From Pseudovirgaria hyperparasitica (lineage: Eukaryota > Ascomycota > Dothideomycetes > Acrospermales > Acrospermaceae): DNA of 64,000 bases. Position numbers and translations under genes: made by a program. Below the pieces are notes generated by a model. It searched no databases and had not been told where the DNA came from. It saw only the letters and a program-made list of their open reading frames with translations. The stretch lies in contig NW_022985550.1 of assembly GCF_010093815.1 (NCBI RefSeq), positions 199,074 to 263,073 on the forward strand, given 5' to 3'. Of this stretch, positions 24,856 to 36,850 are shown in pieces (position 1 is the stretch's first letter; the number at the start of each line of letters is the position of its first letter).

Positions 24856-27690
24856 ATATACCATCCCTGCACCTTGGTCCGATGGTTTCCACCGCTGTTG
24901 AATAAAGGCCCTTTTACAAAAATCTTCTAAGTGTACAAATCTCCTTCATACTATAGAGCATTGCGGCTTTGTTTTCGTCTCTTTCTTCGCGGCTTCTCCG
25001 TGATTGATGTCTCGCGGCTTCAACCCCAATGTCCATAATACCATGAAATATACCCATTCCGTTCAACAATCGCGAATGGTCTTGTCAATATCACCTGCGA
25101 AGTGTACTAATGTACCTTGATCTAACATAATCATTCCACACTATCTGTTCGCTTGGACACACAGTATACATCACGCTCATCGGACGCAAAGACATTAACC
25201 ACTTGTTATGGTACAGAGACACTATTGCCCATGCCCGAGGTCAACTTGCTATCACTCCCTATCGTTGCGCTCTTCGACTAAACTCCTTAAGCCTCCCAAG
25301 CTTTCCACGCTTTCTACGCTTTCTACTGAAAGTCCCGCCTCACTAAATTTTCCAATCCTCAATCGGAACCACGATTCGGTTTTCTACATCCATCACCATG
25401 AATAGTTCTATTCATGCATACATCGGACTTCCGGGTATCTCCACCGAACATGTCGTTGTCGTAGAGGAGTGCGACCATCCGTTTCGAATGTGTAGATTTT
25501 TTTGAGGACCGGGGTGGGATTGATGGCCGTGCTCGGACACCTAATGCACAGCGATTCATCCATAACACGCTATAGGGTACCTAATGGCAGCATCCCGCGA
25601 ATCCTACATACTACATCCTGCCGCACATTAGGTCTGGTCTGGGTATATTGGGTATGAGCGTGGGTATGAGCATTCGAAGCACGTGTTGTGTCGTCTCGTG
25701 TTGTGTGCAATGTACATGTACATTTTAATGTGCATGTCAATGTCGGTAGGTGTGTTGGTGTGCTAGGCGCATGGCATGCACGCGATCGGGAACGCTCCGC
25801 GTGCCGTCGGAGGGTTCTGGGCGATGCTATTGGATGGTGGCTTGAGGCGCGAGAGCGTGTGTTGGGTGAGGGGATAAGACTAGGGAGTGAGGGTGCAGAT
25901 GTTGGAGGGATTGTAACTTGTGGGTTGAAATGGGTAGGAGGGGAATTGGGAGATTGGTGGAGCGGAGGAGATGGAGGGCAGGAAATGTGGATAGCTGAGG
26001 GATGATGGTATAGCAGGGGATGAGGGTCACGGATTCGATTGATATGTGCGATTATGCAGTTGTATACTTGAGACTGCGTGAGATAGCGAGTACGCATGAA
26101 GGTAATTACCTGGCTTTCACTTCGTCCTCATCATATCGCATCCATCATCCTATCACAACCACGCAAGCGTTTACCTATATAAGACAAATGACTCCTACTA
26201 CGCATACACACGTAAGCAGACCGACCCGCTCTCCAGTTCACGAACCCGCACAGCGTATTAATACCGCCATCTGTGCTCAATCTTCTACCGTGTTTGCTAC
26301 CACGCGTATACATCGGAACCAATCTATTCCCACCCACACCGGCAAATGCAGTATACAGCGTGCCTCTTCATGTCCATGACGTCGCTGCATCCTCGAATTG
26401 CACCTGGCGTCGCACATGGCGCCAGCCCCATGCATTCCAAAACCTCGTTCTGTGCTATAGCCATGATCATCAATCCACGACTCGACGTCTAGTGTAACAG
26501 CAGTCTTGCACACACGCACACACCAGGTATCGAAGGACTTTACGTTTCAAGTGCGTCGATCCCAATGGAGATCCCAGGACGAGGCCGAAACTACCATGTG
26601 GATGTGATGTGGATATTTAGAGATGGTGGGCAAGGGTAAGGTGCCAAGAATAGCTTGTGCTTGTTGCTTGCTTCCAATGCTTGCTTGTGTCAAACAAAAC
26701 GATCGGGGCGCTATGTCGGCATTGCCCGTGCGAGCCGTGTTGTGCATGCGCATGGCTCAATTGGGTAATTGTCCTTGTTTTTGGAGACAAGGCGATCGCG
26801 ATGCAGAATTGGGTACTTTAAGCATTGCACGTGGGGCGGGTGGGGGCGAAGAGAAGGTCAGATCTACCGGGGTGACGTCATTTCAAGGTCGGATGAGTCT
26901 GTGTGGGTGTTTGTATCGTGAACCTTAGCGGACGGGTATCTGGTGGTTGTACAACTGTGCTTTATATAAGGCTGGAGCGTACAGAGTCGTACAGGGTGCT
27001 GTCGCAACTGTTTTTTTTTTACTTAAGCGATGTCATACTTTGCGTTGGCGGCGTCCCGATGGTGAAAGATATAACAATGTGACAACTTTCTTCACAGCGA
27101 TGTTGTTTAATGTCGTCAGTCACGTGTTACAGGCGTCAGATTTGATCTTTCTGTTCCGTACATCCGCTGATGGTCTCTTCTGAATATGTCCTATTTCCTA
27201 TTGTCAACATGAATAGGAGCTATATTCAACTTGCATTGAAGAGCGGGTCTAAACTAAGCTGGACGATTGCTATTGTGATAGCGATATATGCGGCAAGCCT
27301 GCTTCTCGTATCAATAGCAGGAACCTGAGATTGTTAACACTGTTCACTTCCATGTTCACCTATGTGATAGCTTTCTCGAGAGCTATTCTTCCGCCTCACT
27401 CCACTGAATATGACAGCACAATAGCAACTAATCCCTTCAGCGATTCACCCCCCGGCCACACATATTTAAGTCTTGCTCTCCAGATCATTCTCTTCGCGGC
27501 TTCAAATTTTCAATCACATTCGTCTTTTGTACGCACGCCGTACTCTCAACTCTTTCGCATACGTTCAACTTTCGAGTTTCGCTTCAGCATTTCGTCGAAT
27601 AGTGACAGGTCACATCAACATCAGTGCTGCATCAAAGCGAGCATCAGATTTCAACTCACTTTACAGAAGCCATCTCGCAGCCACGACTAA
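24856..27690. other. 2.8-kb intergenic region
   Basis: No gene recognised. It contains a CTTTCCACGCTTTCTACGCTTTCTAC-type imperfect repeat near 25300-25325, G-rich plus-strand sequence at 25840-26010, and a poly-T run at 27013-27022. The 528-base open frame at 25570-26097 (minus) is proline/serine/histidine low complexity and looks like a chance consequence of composition. Confidence 0.45.
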
Positions 27691-28420
27691 ATGGCAAAGC
27701 GCAAGGCAAACACTTCGAAAGGTGCGGATCGAGCACCCAAAAGAGCAAGGATCGCGGATACTCCGGAGATATTCGAGGATTCTATCATCGAAAAAAGCGC
27801 TGAAGAAAAGTGGAAGTCTGCGAAGTCAGAGGTACGATGAGCTTTCGGCCTGTTAGTAGGTGTATGTTGCTGACTCTCGAGTGTAGTGGAAAGTAGAGCG
27901 CAGACGCCTCGCAGCTAAAGCAAGGAAACCAAAAACCGGATCTGTAGACCCTCCACCACAGACTGCCAATCCCGATACTTCTTCATGTGACCCTACGACA
28001 GAGTCGGGCTCGCAAACGCAAGCCGCTGTCGACTCACCGATGCAAAACAAGACATATGATGGTCATTCGGCTGACGATTCGACCGTGCCGCTCCATTCCG
28101 AAAAACTTGACGAATTGGATGAACGTCTTTGGAGCCTGCACGAAACTGCACACAAAGCCACCCACGAAGGGTTGATCCAGCTCATCAGTAGCGTGAAGCA
28201 GATGGGCGAAATCATACGAGCCCGAGATGCGGAACTAGCATTACAAAGCGAGAAGATCGAGGAGCTGGAGGCAGAGCTTGCGGACTTTCGCGCGAAGAAA
28301 GCCCGTCGCGTCCACTTTGAGCCACCGGTGAGCGATGCGAGTGAAGGAGATGAAGACGCCGACGGGGAAGAGGGCGAAGAGGACGATGGATCGAGTGACG
28401 GAGCAAGCGAAGCTTCATGA
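27691..28420 (+). CDS. small acidic coiled-coil protein, probably nuclear, unknown function
   Basis: Two exons (27691-27831, 27887-28420; 55-base intron) give 224 residues. The N-terminus is strongly basic (MAKRKANTSKGADRAPKRAR), a good bipartite nuclear-localisation candidate, followed by a second basic patch (ERRRLAAKARKPK). A heptad-rich helix spans about 115-190 (EKLDELDERLWSLHE ... EKIEELEAELADFRAKKARR). The C-terminus is an acidic tail rich in Glu/Asp/Gly/Ser (about 198-224). I recognise no family. Consistent phase across the intron and the coherent basic-helix-acidic layout support a real gene. A chromatin-associated or histone-binding role would be compatible but is speculation. Confidence 0.7.
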
Positions 28421-29179
28421 GCGGAGATTGACGAAGCGAGTAAGTCTATCGAAGGACATGGTGAATCGAGCAGAGTATGACTGGGAAGAATGAGCACTCA
28501 GACGGATGTTCAGAGTTTTCAAAGCCGTCAGTCAGATTTTGACGCGTGAGCCCTCGACTCTTCCAGTACGGGCCGGATGTTACGCATATCGGGAGTATAT
28601 GCTAGAGGGATTGGGATGACTGTGTATACCAGCGATGCTATCAGCTGTTATACGAGCGGACTTGGTTTGATGTAACATTGCGGTCTTCTCAGATACGAGC
28701 TTTGGCAGAGGAGATCATGGCAGTACGCGTCGGACGCTGGCCGTCGTCGCATAGCAATCAATCTGTATGATAGTTGCTTTCATCATGAGTTTAAGAAAAT
28801 ACTCGTTGGTTGCTCAACCTTTTCTCCGGCTTAGAATAGTGATGTCTTTCACGTTGTGCGTGAGTGTGCACGAGCCTGTACAGATACTGAATTCTTGACA
28901 CCTCAGGCATCCATGGAACTCACTAGCCCCTTTAGTATTAACTTCGTTCAAAGTCTTCTGCTTCTCATGGATGAACAATAGCACAGAGCCCATGATATGA
29001 TATTTGACTGTTTATATACAGTAAGTAGCTGCCAGTTCTCCTGGCCACCATACGCCAATCATGCAGCACAATAACACCACGGCAAAATGTGAGGCTGAGC
29101 TGAAGTTGCGATGAGTGCACTCTACCACCGCTCCAAAATTTCATCCTGTAACAGATCTTCTTTGCGTATGTGGATTGCA
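28421..29179. other. intergenic
   Basis: Nothing recognised. The 3' UTR of the coiled-coil gene should lie at its left end. Confidence 0.45.
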
Positions 29180-30460
29180 AATAGGTCTTGTCAGCGTGCC
29201 CGTCAGTATCAATGATATCGTGACACTCGGTTACAAGACTGTCATTTTGCTCCACGATGTCTTGTCAGAGATCAGCTCTACTGCTACCAAGATTCGACCG
29301 TATGCTGGAAAAGTCGGATCGTTCCGTGAATCATCGGACCGTATCGAGGAAGAGATATCGAAGCCGGTCAAGTGTTCTGCACGCATATAAAGTCTCATCG
29401 GCGATATGTTCGATATGTTCGATACGAGACTTGAGCCTCTTCGACAGCCTTAGCGCCCGATCGGACCCTCTGTCAAAGCATGGCAAGGTCGCAGAGCCGG
29501 CATGGGAAAGGTAAGGCTATTGGCATGGGACTTCACTGGGTCTTTAACAGCAAAGAGCCGTTTATGTTCTACATGAATGCCTTGAAAGATCATCATCAAG
29601 TCCTTGATATTTCCATCGCCATGAAGATCCTAGGAGGCAGCCAGACTTACGACCGTGAAGGACTTGGGTGGGTAGCCTTTGAGTATGGTATCGGGGTAGC
29701 CTTCTAAAGTGTTTTGCAGACATGTCAGACTAGATCTTCAGACATCACTTCAGTATGTTAGGGGCATACTGTAGCACTCCACAGTCAATTCCGATTTTCA
29801 AGTAGACTGGAACCCTTCGTCAAGGCGGGCAAAAACTTATTTGGTAATCTAAATGATCTTCTTTGGGTAACTCACACAAGCAAAGCAAGCAAATCGTCCA
29901 TGAGCAGAATAATCGCAATTCTGTCTCCACAGCTCTAACACTGTTGTCGGCTGCTCCAGAGTCCGACCAAGACTGCAACGTAGCAGACACTGAGATGACC
30001 GACCAGAATCCTGTGCGCTATCTGGATTTTGACTTGAACAAGAATCAAATGTGTCTTCAGGAGTATCTTCGAGGCTTGTATCGCAAGTCACTTAGGATTG
30101 GTTCTGTCGCCTTGAGTGACAGCGCAAAATTCCCTCGGACTGTTTCAACTTGAAAGCAAATCAACTACTAGCTTGATGACCCTTCAAGCCTGAGCCGACC
30201 TCAGTCATGAATGGCTGCTCAGTCTGGAGCTGGCCCCAGAAACGATGCAATGCCGAGGGCTGTTTACAAAAAAGACAATGACAGCTCAATTAGTAATTCG
30301 GAATATCCAAAAGCAAGTAGCAGGCGAAATTCTCCAAGGGCACAAACCTCAAGTCCGCACACCGCACGCGGCGTCTGTTGTATTCAACGAGCCGTCCGTA
30401 GGTAGACTCAGAGGCCTTGTAAGGGCTCATGTCGACCAACGGAAGGCAATGTGAGCCGAT
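29180..30460 (+). pseudogene. possible decayed fungal gene (STAND/NLR N-terminal-domain-like fragments)
   Basis: Weak call. Fragments in different frames read like pieces of one protein: VSVPVSINDIVTLGYKTVILLHDVLSEISS at about 29190-29280, resembling the helical N-terminal domains that precede NACHT/ankyrin modules in fungi; then, after a frame change, KGKAIGMGLHWVFNSKEPF at about 29510-29570 with the following helix; then an acidic Asp/Asn-rich segment at about 29860-30150. I cannot join them with credible introns, and stops intervene, so if genuine this is a relic. No nucleotide-binding domain follows. A multi-exon gene with unusual introns remains an alternative. Confidence 0.25.
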
Positions 30461-31568
30461 TATTGTAGCCAATTTACCACTCGCGATACCTAACAATTGA
30501 TAGAGGGACGAGGTGCCGAAGAAGCAGCTGGTACCAGCCCGCCTGTCAGACTAGAGGATCGTGTTGGCAGGAAACATGCCTCTCTATGACATGTCTACAA
30601 AGAACGTCAGGCCTCCCTGTATTGTGCCCGTTTTCAGAGCGTTGGTATTACGATATCGTGGATGACAACCACGGAATCATTATCATATCACGGTGGGAGT
30701 AGTCCATCAACCTAGGCTCTTTGCTTGCCCTGTGTATGTACTGTACGAGCTAGGTGTCGAACGGGACGACGTTGTGAGCTTTGTGGAAGGTCGTAGAGGT
30801 ACTGGAGGAGGCGGACGCTGCTGAGAGAGGACAACGGGTGGGTTCGAGAGGGCGAGAGAGCAGACGAAGACTGAAACCCTAGAGCTAGAGCTAAGGCCTC
30901 TCATGCCAATTCCTGACTCTGGAACTGATCAGCAGGTGTAACTTTGTGGACTCATACGCCTTCATTCTTCAGGTCCCGTCATATATAGAGCTAGGCAATA
31001 GCATCATATTGAGGCATTGACCGATTCTAGTAGACGCCGAACCGGCTTTACAGAGAAAAGCACGAATGTACATGCAAGTATGCAGGACCAAAGTCGCATG
31101 CTCAGCATAGATGGCACCAGAGTATCTTGCGCAAGCAAATTTCAAAGCAGAGCAGCTTGAAGTACCTGGTCAGAGACTCGAGTGAATGCTATATGCAGCA
31201 CCGCAGTCCTCTTACCTTGACCAGTTAAGACTCAAGTTTCTGTTGTTTGTGTTACTTTGTCGAGCCGTGTCACTTTAAGTTTACTGGAGGTTCGAAAATG
31301 ACCTGGCCTGTTTAAGAGGAACAGAAGTGAACAACAGTTACACAGTTTGTTGTGGTAGTTTAAGGCATCCCTGTAGCGACTAATAGCATTTCACTCATAC
31401 AACAAGGTGCACAGACATAATTAGAACAATAGCGCAGGCGAAAACGTTGATGTGCGCCAGTACAAGAGTGACTGTCACGTTCACGACCGTCCACTCTTTA
31501 CAAACTTCCACCAACACACCAACAGCAGCCATTTGAAACTGCAAGTTCTGCCGTGGACCAACGCCAGT
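30461..31568. other. intergenic
   Basis: No gene recognised. Short open frames on both strands only. Confidence 0.4.
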
Positions 31569-32693
31569 ATGATCATCGACGGTGTGGAAGTCAGTATAGT
31601 GTCGGCCACTACTGGTCTGCCACTTCGCGAGTACCTTGCTCCAGATGATGCTAAAGGCGAGACCCAAAACGTACGCTACATTGAATCGATCGCTGGAGAG
31701 CAGTTTTCTATCATATACAAGTTGCATCCCGAGTTTAAACGCCTAGGTTGTTCCTTAGTAAGCCTTTATAGGGATGCCTGGAAAACATATCGCCCAATCC
31801 CAAAGGTAATTAATTCACCAATCGAGTTGTGTAAATGGACTACAGGCTTGAATTACCTTGACGGCAAATGGTACGAGGGTCAACTCGCTTTTAGCGACTA
31901 CGAGCTACGTAAGTGTGTAACAAGAATGCAATTTCAATCAAACTGACGGATTATTAGAGGACGAATCGACTGAAGATGACCAGTCTATAGAGCCCGGCGT
32001 GATGAAGCTCAAAGTAGTAACGCGTGTGCAAGTGTCAAGAACTAGGATGGGAGCCTCATAACCGCAAAAATGCTAGGCTTGTAGTGAACGAAAAGACAAC
32101 CATAAAGCAAGTAAAGAAGGATGGCGTTAGCCACCTTGTCAAGTGAGTTGTGACGTTAACATCAAATAGAAATTTAGGCTAATGCGCTGTCAGGCCTGTG
32201 CTCACAGCTCATTCTCTACAAAACCCGAAAGATGATGGCACTATGCATTATAGAGATATCAAGAAAGGCAATCCTATCGAGTTCACATATATCTATCGTC
32301 CCAAGAGTACGTCTACTAGACTTCACCCACAAAAGCCTTATTCATATACTAACAAAAACAGATGTTCTTTGCAAGCTTGGAATCTGTCCCCCTGAGCCAG
32401 TCATCACTGTTACGGAAGCAGTCGACCTTACTCATCTCAGCAATGATGAAGACACCGCCAATCTTGTTGATCTATCTCGCATTGGTCATGATAGTGATAC
32501 CGGCAGAATGCAGCGATCTTCGATGCACGTGAACGGAAGATCCCTCAAGCGCGAACGTACAGAAGATTCTGCAGAAGATCTGCATGCCGAACTGGCAAGA
32601 CTTGAAGCGCGCCGGACAGAGCTCAAGGCTCAGCTCAATAGCAGAGGAAGAACTTCCATGAGTGTGTCTGTCAAGCGAGAGGCAGAGTTTTGA
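31569..32693 (+). pseudogene. DUF7918-type protein gene with an apparent one-base frameshift
   Basis: Fungal protein of unknown function resembling the DUF7918 family: it opens with MIIDGVEVSIVSATTGLPLREY and continues with VRYIESIAGEQFSI and LNYLDGKWYEGQLAF, the family's N-terminal pattern. Exons fit as 31569-31908, 31958-32142, 32194-32306 and 32362-32693, ending with a coiled-coil segment (LHAELARLEARRTELKAQL). In exon 2 the frame before 32014 meets stops, while the frame after about 32020 reads on (QELGWEPHNRK) in phase with exon 3; one extra base in the AAAGTAGTAA stretch (32011-32020) accounts for it. No intron with legal ends solves this. It is either a pseudogene, a sequencing error, or unusual splicing. 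Confidence 0.6.
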
Positions 32694-35186
32694 GATGTCG
32701 ACCTGACCTGATACGCCTCAAGGCCTCAACTCTACTTGGCTGCGTCTTCCGGCAATCTATGGCGACTCAGAATGCACTGACGTCTGTATCACATCAAAAG
32801 TCCCTCATGATTCTATCTCATGATTCACTTCACATAAGGATCTTAGATTGTCCCTTGTCGCTATACTGCCCCCATCGAACGCTAAGTTCTGCTCATGTCG
32901 TTCTCCATCTGTCTGCTAACGGATGTTTACACATGTTCTGGAGGAAAGTCACTCTAAGCGCTTGGTTATCATATGAGGGTTGGCATCATTCGAATATTGG
33001 TCACACATGTAGTGAACCATTGATCTGGAGCTTGTATCACTATTAAATTTGGTATAGACACATTATCAAGCTCCCTTCAATTCACACTAATTCTATTTTC
33101 TTATGAGCACTCTCGAAGCTGAATTGCTAGATTCACTCTCACACATAGATGCGCACATCAAAGTAAATACAGGTTTTGTATAACGCCAGACAATACCATG
33201 GTGGCAAAACACGGAAGTAAGCTACTAGCTGCTTTATTACTTTTAGAACTTTGACGACTGGTGGTGATATGTGACGGAGCCAACCATCATCTCCACCCGT
33301 AAATTCTGCTAGCCATATGAGAAGATAGCTATGAGTATCGAAGGTATGATGTCTCCTACCTCCCACTGTGCCTGGAATGCTTTAGGTGTGATACTTGCAA
33401 TTCATGAGTGATGGATATTGTACGACAAAAATTGAGATCATGTGGCAGCGATTGTGAGAGACTTTGATTCATGGCTACTTTCTCGACAACTTGGATGATA
33501 CATATGACGAGTGATATGGCTTGAAGATTGAATGTGGCCATGTTGGCACTAAGGATTCACCTAGACGAAGCGGATGCGGTTTTCGACATAAGAGCAAGAC
33601 TCGAGTAGGTGCTATGAGCCTGAATCCCACGTCCCACGATATTCAAGGAGTAATCTTGTGGATAGGTACAAGTGTACGGAGCAGCGCGAGGACACTAATG
33701 TCGTCATTCGTTTACCGTAGATCACAGACTCATGTCTGATGTCCAATACGACGCCGTTTGAGGCACCTCTTATGTACATCTTCTCCCATCGAGCTCTGCT
33801 CATCAAGGCGCAGCTTGGATTATGACCTCTCGAGATGGACAAATCATCTTAGTGTGTCCTGTGACAATGTCATGGGGTTCATTAAACGACATGGAAAGAC
33901 TTCAACGACATGAGGCGACTGGTATCGGCTCCACATATTGTAGAGATGCTCACTCGCTACCATGCGCACGGTATGGTTTACGTTACTGACATGCTTGGGA
34001 TCTTCTACTAAGTGCTCACATGCAGGTCCGAGAACAAGCCGGTTGCGACATTTATGTAATTACAGGGATGCATTTGGTTCAGGTCGGTGAGCAGTGGATC
34101 ATCAAGTTGCCAATGATCCTGGCCTTTGAAGCGATACACGGGTCAACATGAATGTTTTATAATTTGACCGAAGTCAAGTGATGGACCCTCTATACGGCGG
34201 AACTTCGCGGAAGGAGTCAATATACACCGTTTTCTCGAAAAGGTTCTTCCTCACACTTTCACGACGCACTTCATGGTAGGCAGGAGAGTCAGGATGCATG
34301 ATGGCTTTACAGTACAATGCTCCTACGCGCCATTTGTACTCATTTTGAAGATGATTGGGCGTAGACCGGGAAATGGGCTTTGAGATGAGGTGAGCATAAC
34401 GTCAGCTCAACTCGGGACTTACGAGGACAAGAGCCCATTCTACTGGGCACCATGATCGTTTGGTGTATCCAAATGACTATGTTGGTATCAGAGCCGGTAG
34501 TCATCGTTTAGATCCCTGTTTTAAGACTGTAGGATTCGGGCCAATTCGTTGTCAGTTCCGGGTGGTCGGTTTTTGAGCCGCATACCGACTGTCTCAAATT
34601 CAAGGACCTGTTGAGCCAAGCTGTCGATTATACATTGCTATGAGCTCCTCTAGTATATACTGTTATCAAAAGTTGGGAATCTTCGGAGCAATACGCAGCA
34701 ACTCTCTAAGAGAGCAATTTCGCCCTAGGACAGTGTGCATCATGCTGCGAAGCCGCTTCGTATCGAAATACTCTCAAATCCCTCATTTGACCAACAATTG
34801 GCGATTTTAGACACGGAATATGCATTACGCTCTCGCCGTCTGGTACCAAACCAATGATCGTAGACGTCCAGCGAAAGGAACAAGGAATGTGACCAACCTA
34901 GATACAGTCATCTCAACGATTCAGCCTCTTCTATGGTTCCAAGAGACGGAATAGCCAAGACGCGCATTCCGCTCTCAGGCCCGCCTGAGCTGAAGTCTAG
35001 AAGGAATGATGGCTTGCGCAGATGCCATCTTGGCATCAAAACAGCATCTCAACAATTACACCTCATGTATAAAAGGCTCTGCGAATACTGTACTCGAGAA
35101 CACACAGCCCAGCATTCATCTGTCATAACTCACTTTCTTACCACTACATCACTATCGGTCAACTCACCCTTTCGGACATAAACGCC
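32694..35186. other. 2.5-kb gene-poor region
   Basis: No gene I can support. Two fragments in the same area, about 33925-34005 and 34023-34150, give open stretches without recognisable domains. A TTGGTATCAGAGCC sequence at about 34490 looks like a retrotransposon primer-binding site, but I find no flanking long terminal repeat. The last 100 bases hold the TATA-like TATAAAAGG (about 35067) and leader of the next gene. Confidence 0.4.
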
Positions 35187-35698
35187 ATGAAATACACACT
35201 CCTCGCCTCGGCACTCTTCGCTCTTGCGACCGCTGTCCCCTCCAACTTTGCTAGAGACAGCACCTGCGACTGCGGCCCAGCACCTATCTGTATTCAGAGC
35301 TGGCCCGAGTCATGCTACTGCCAAAACGACTATCTGCGCAAGTGCTATGAGATGTGCGGCGGCGCCCAGCCAACGTAAGCAAGCGCTGCTCCCACATATT
35401 GAACAGCTTCGCCCGTACGTTCCTGGGGCAAAGGCTAACATTGGACAGATATGGCGACTGTAGCGCCGTAGCTAAGAAAAGGCAAGAGACACTACCGTTT
35501 AGCTGTGCCAATGTGCGGTGTCGCGAGGGCTTTGTGTGTGTGGGCGCAGGAATCTGTGTGCTGGACACGCCGTGCGGCGGCTTTGCCGGGACACCGTGTG
35601 CTGACAAGCAAACGTGTGTAGATGACCCGCGCGACGATTGTGATCCGCAGATGGGCGGCAGTGATTGTATTGGACTCTGCTTGCCGTATCAGGGCTGA
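35187..35698 (+). CDS. small secreted cysteine-rich protein
   Basis: Two exons (35187-35374, 35449-35698) give 145 residues. The N-terminus is a classical signal peptide (MKYTLLASALFALATAVPS), so the product is secreted or wall-bound. The mature part has 18 cysteines, an even number: seven in the first module (TCDCGPAPICIQSWPESCYC...KCYEMCGG) and eleven in the second. The second contains the pattern PCGGFAGTPC...TCVDDPRDDCDP...DCIGLC, a recurring motif in fungal extracellular Cys-rich proteins. A TATA-like box lies about 120 bases upstream of the ATG. No catalytic residues are visible. Size and cysteine content match effector candidates, but a protease-inhibitor or wall role is equally possible. 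Confidence 0.85.
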
Positions 35699-36202
35699 TC
35701 AATACTATTTCTCATGAAGTTGGAGAGCTTTGGCCTTTTGATACTGATAGGGGATGGAAGTGGAGGTTCAGAATGTAGTCGAGATGAGAGTGGGTAGAAT
35801 TTGACATTCATCAAGTAGTTCTTGCAGGGTACCTTTAAAGATGTTATCGCCATGATACCTCGATATCTCTTTTCTGTCCGTATTTGGCCGTATGTGTAAC
35901 TTCAGCCCCATCTTCGAGGACTTGATCCATATTTACTGACCACAAAGCAGCACAACATGCTAATCAGGTGGGTCTGCTTCACCTTCTTGACACCATGTCG
36001 TATGAAAATAATATTATATGACGTATGCCTAGTACTCAGGAGTCAGAACCTCGCTATCCTTTACCCTGTATGTAAACAAACTACTTGTCGTCCGGACCAG
36101 AGGTACTCTTATATCTCGCTACACGCGGCGACGACCTTCCTTTATGCTAGTTCCGTTGCAAGCATTCTGTCTCTCCAAGCTTATATGTCTTAAAACTCTC
36201 CT
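35699..36202. other. intergenic between convergent genes
   Basis: Nothing seen apart from the expected 3' UTRs of the flanking convergent genes. Confidence 0.5.
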
Positions 36203-36850
36203 TCACTCGCTCACCTCGATCTCAAAGCCGCTAAACTTCACCTCCAAACTCTCCAGCTTCCCTTCCTCCGCCCCAGGCTTCGGCTTACAGGTATAACAAC
36301 CCACACAAACATCCTTGCCCTCCTCATCCTCAAAAACCCACGTCAATTCCCTGACCGCAACCCTCTCTCCTCCTGGACCCACTCTATAAACCCACAAATT
36401 GCTCCCCTTGCGCTCCATCTCAACCGTAATCTCGCGCTCACCACAGGGCGCTAGACTCCAGTCTGAAAAGGGGTTTGCGGCAACGACGGAGTGGAAGGTG
36501 GAAGACTCGTAGAATTCTATACCGGACTTTATCCATGAGGGGTAGGGTGCAGATGCTGATGCGGGTGTGAATGGGGCATGTCGGTTCGCGGTGGTCGGGA
36601 GAAGGAAGATCAATCCTCCTTGGTCGTACAGAGTGCGCCAGGTTGCGGAGACGGTAACGCGGGCACGTTTGAATTTGGAGAGCGGGACTGTGGTTGCGAG
36701 GATGGGACCGTTGAAAATGTCGCGTGAGGGAGGCGTGCGGTAGAGATCGGTTGGGTTGGTTGTGGTAAGGGTGAATGACGATGTGAGTGGGTTGAATTGA
36801 GGAGACTGTGTGGCGAGAGGATGATTAATGTATCTGAACTGAAGAAGCAT
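36203..36850 (-). CDS. DUF1349 (concanavalin-like fold) protein
   Basis: Single-exon, 215 residues. The pattern is that of fungal/bacterial DUF1349 proteins with a beta-sandwich fold: DQGGLIFLLP, then WIKSGIEFYESSTFHSVVA, then DWSL, then a strand ending with VRELTWVFEDEEGKDVCVGCYTCKP and a closing strand (LEVKFSGFEIEV). No signal peptide, so probably cytosolic. Length is typical of the family. The biochemical role is not known; relatives are sometimes called regulation-of-unknown-metabolism proteins without evidence. The start at 36850 is the first ATG of the frame. Confidence 0.85.
   Translation of the reverse strand: MLLQFRYINHPLATQSPQFNPLTSSFTLTTTNPTDLYRTPPSRDIFNGPILATTVPLSKFKRARVTVSATWRTLYDQGGLIFLLPTTANRHAPFTPASASAPYPSWIKSGIEFYESSTFHSVVAANPFSDWSLAPCGEREITVEMERKGSNLWVYRVGPGGERVAVRELTWVFEDEEGKDVCVGCYTCKPKPGAEEGKLESLEVKFSGFEIEVSE

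Noticed and set aside
25570-26097. 175-codon minus-strand frame
   Set aside because: Ser/Pro/His/Thr low complexity produced by the G-rich plus strand; no start context, domain or splice support.
31395-31727. 110-codon minus-strand frame with hydrophobic stretches
   Set aside because: It lies antisense to the first exon and leader of the DUF7918 gene and has no family resemblance.
34480-34510. TTGGTATCAGAGCC, resembling a copia primer-binding site
   Set aside because: No long terminal repeat, no TG..CA ends and no gag/pol frame nearby. The match fits plant-type initiator tRNA better than fungal ones.
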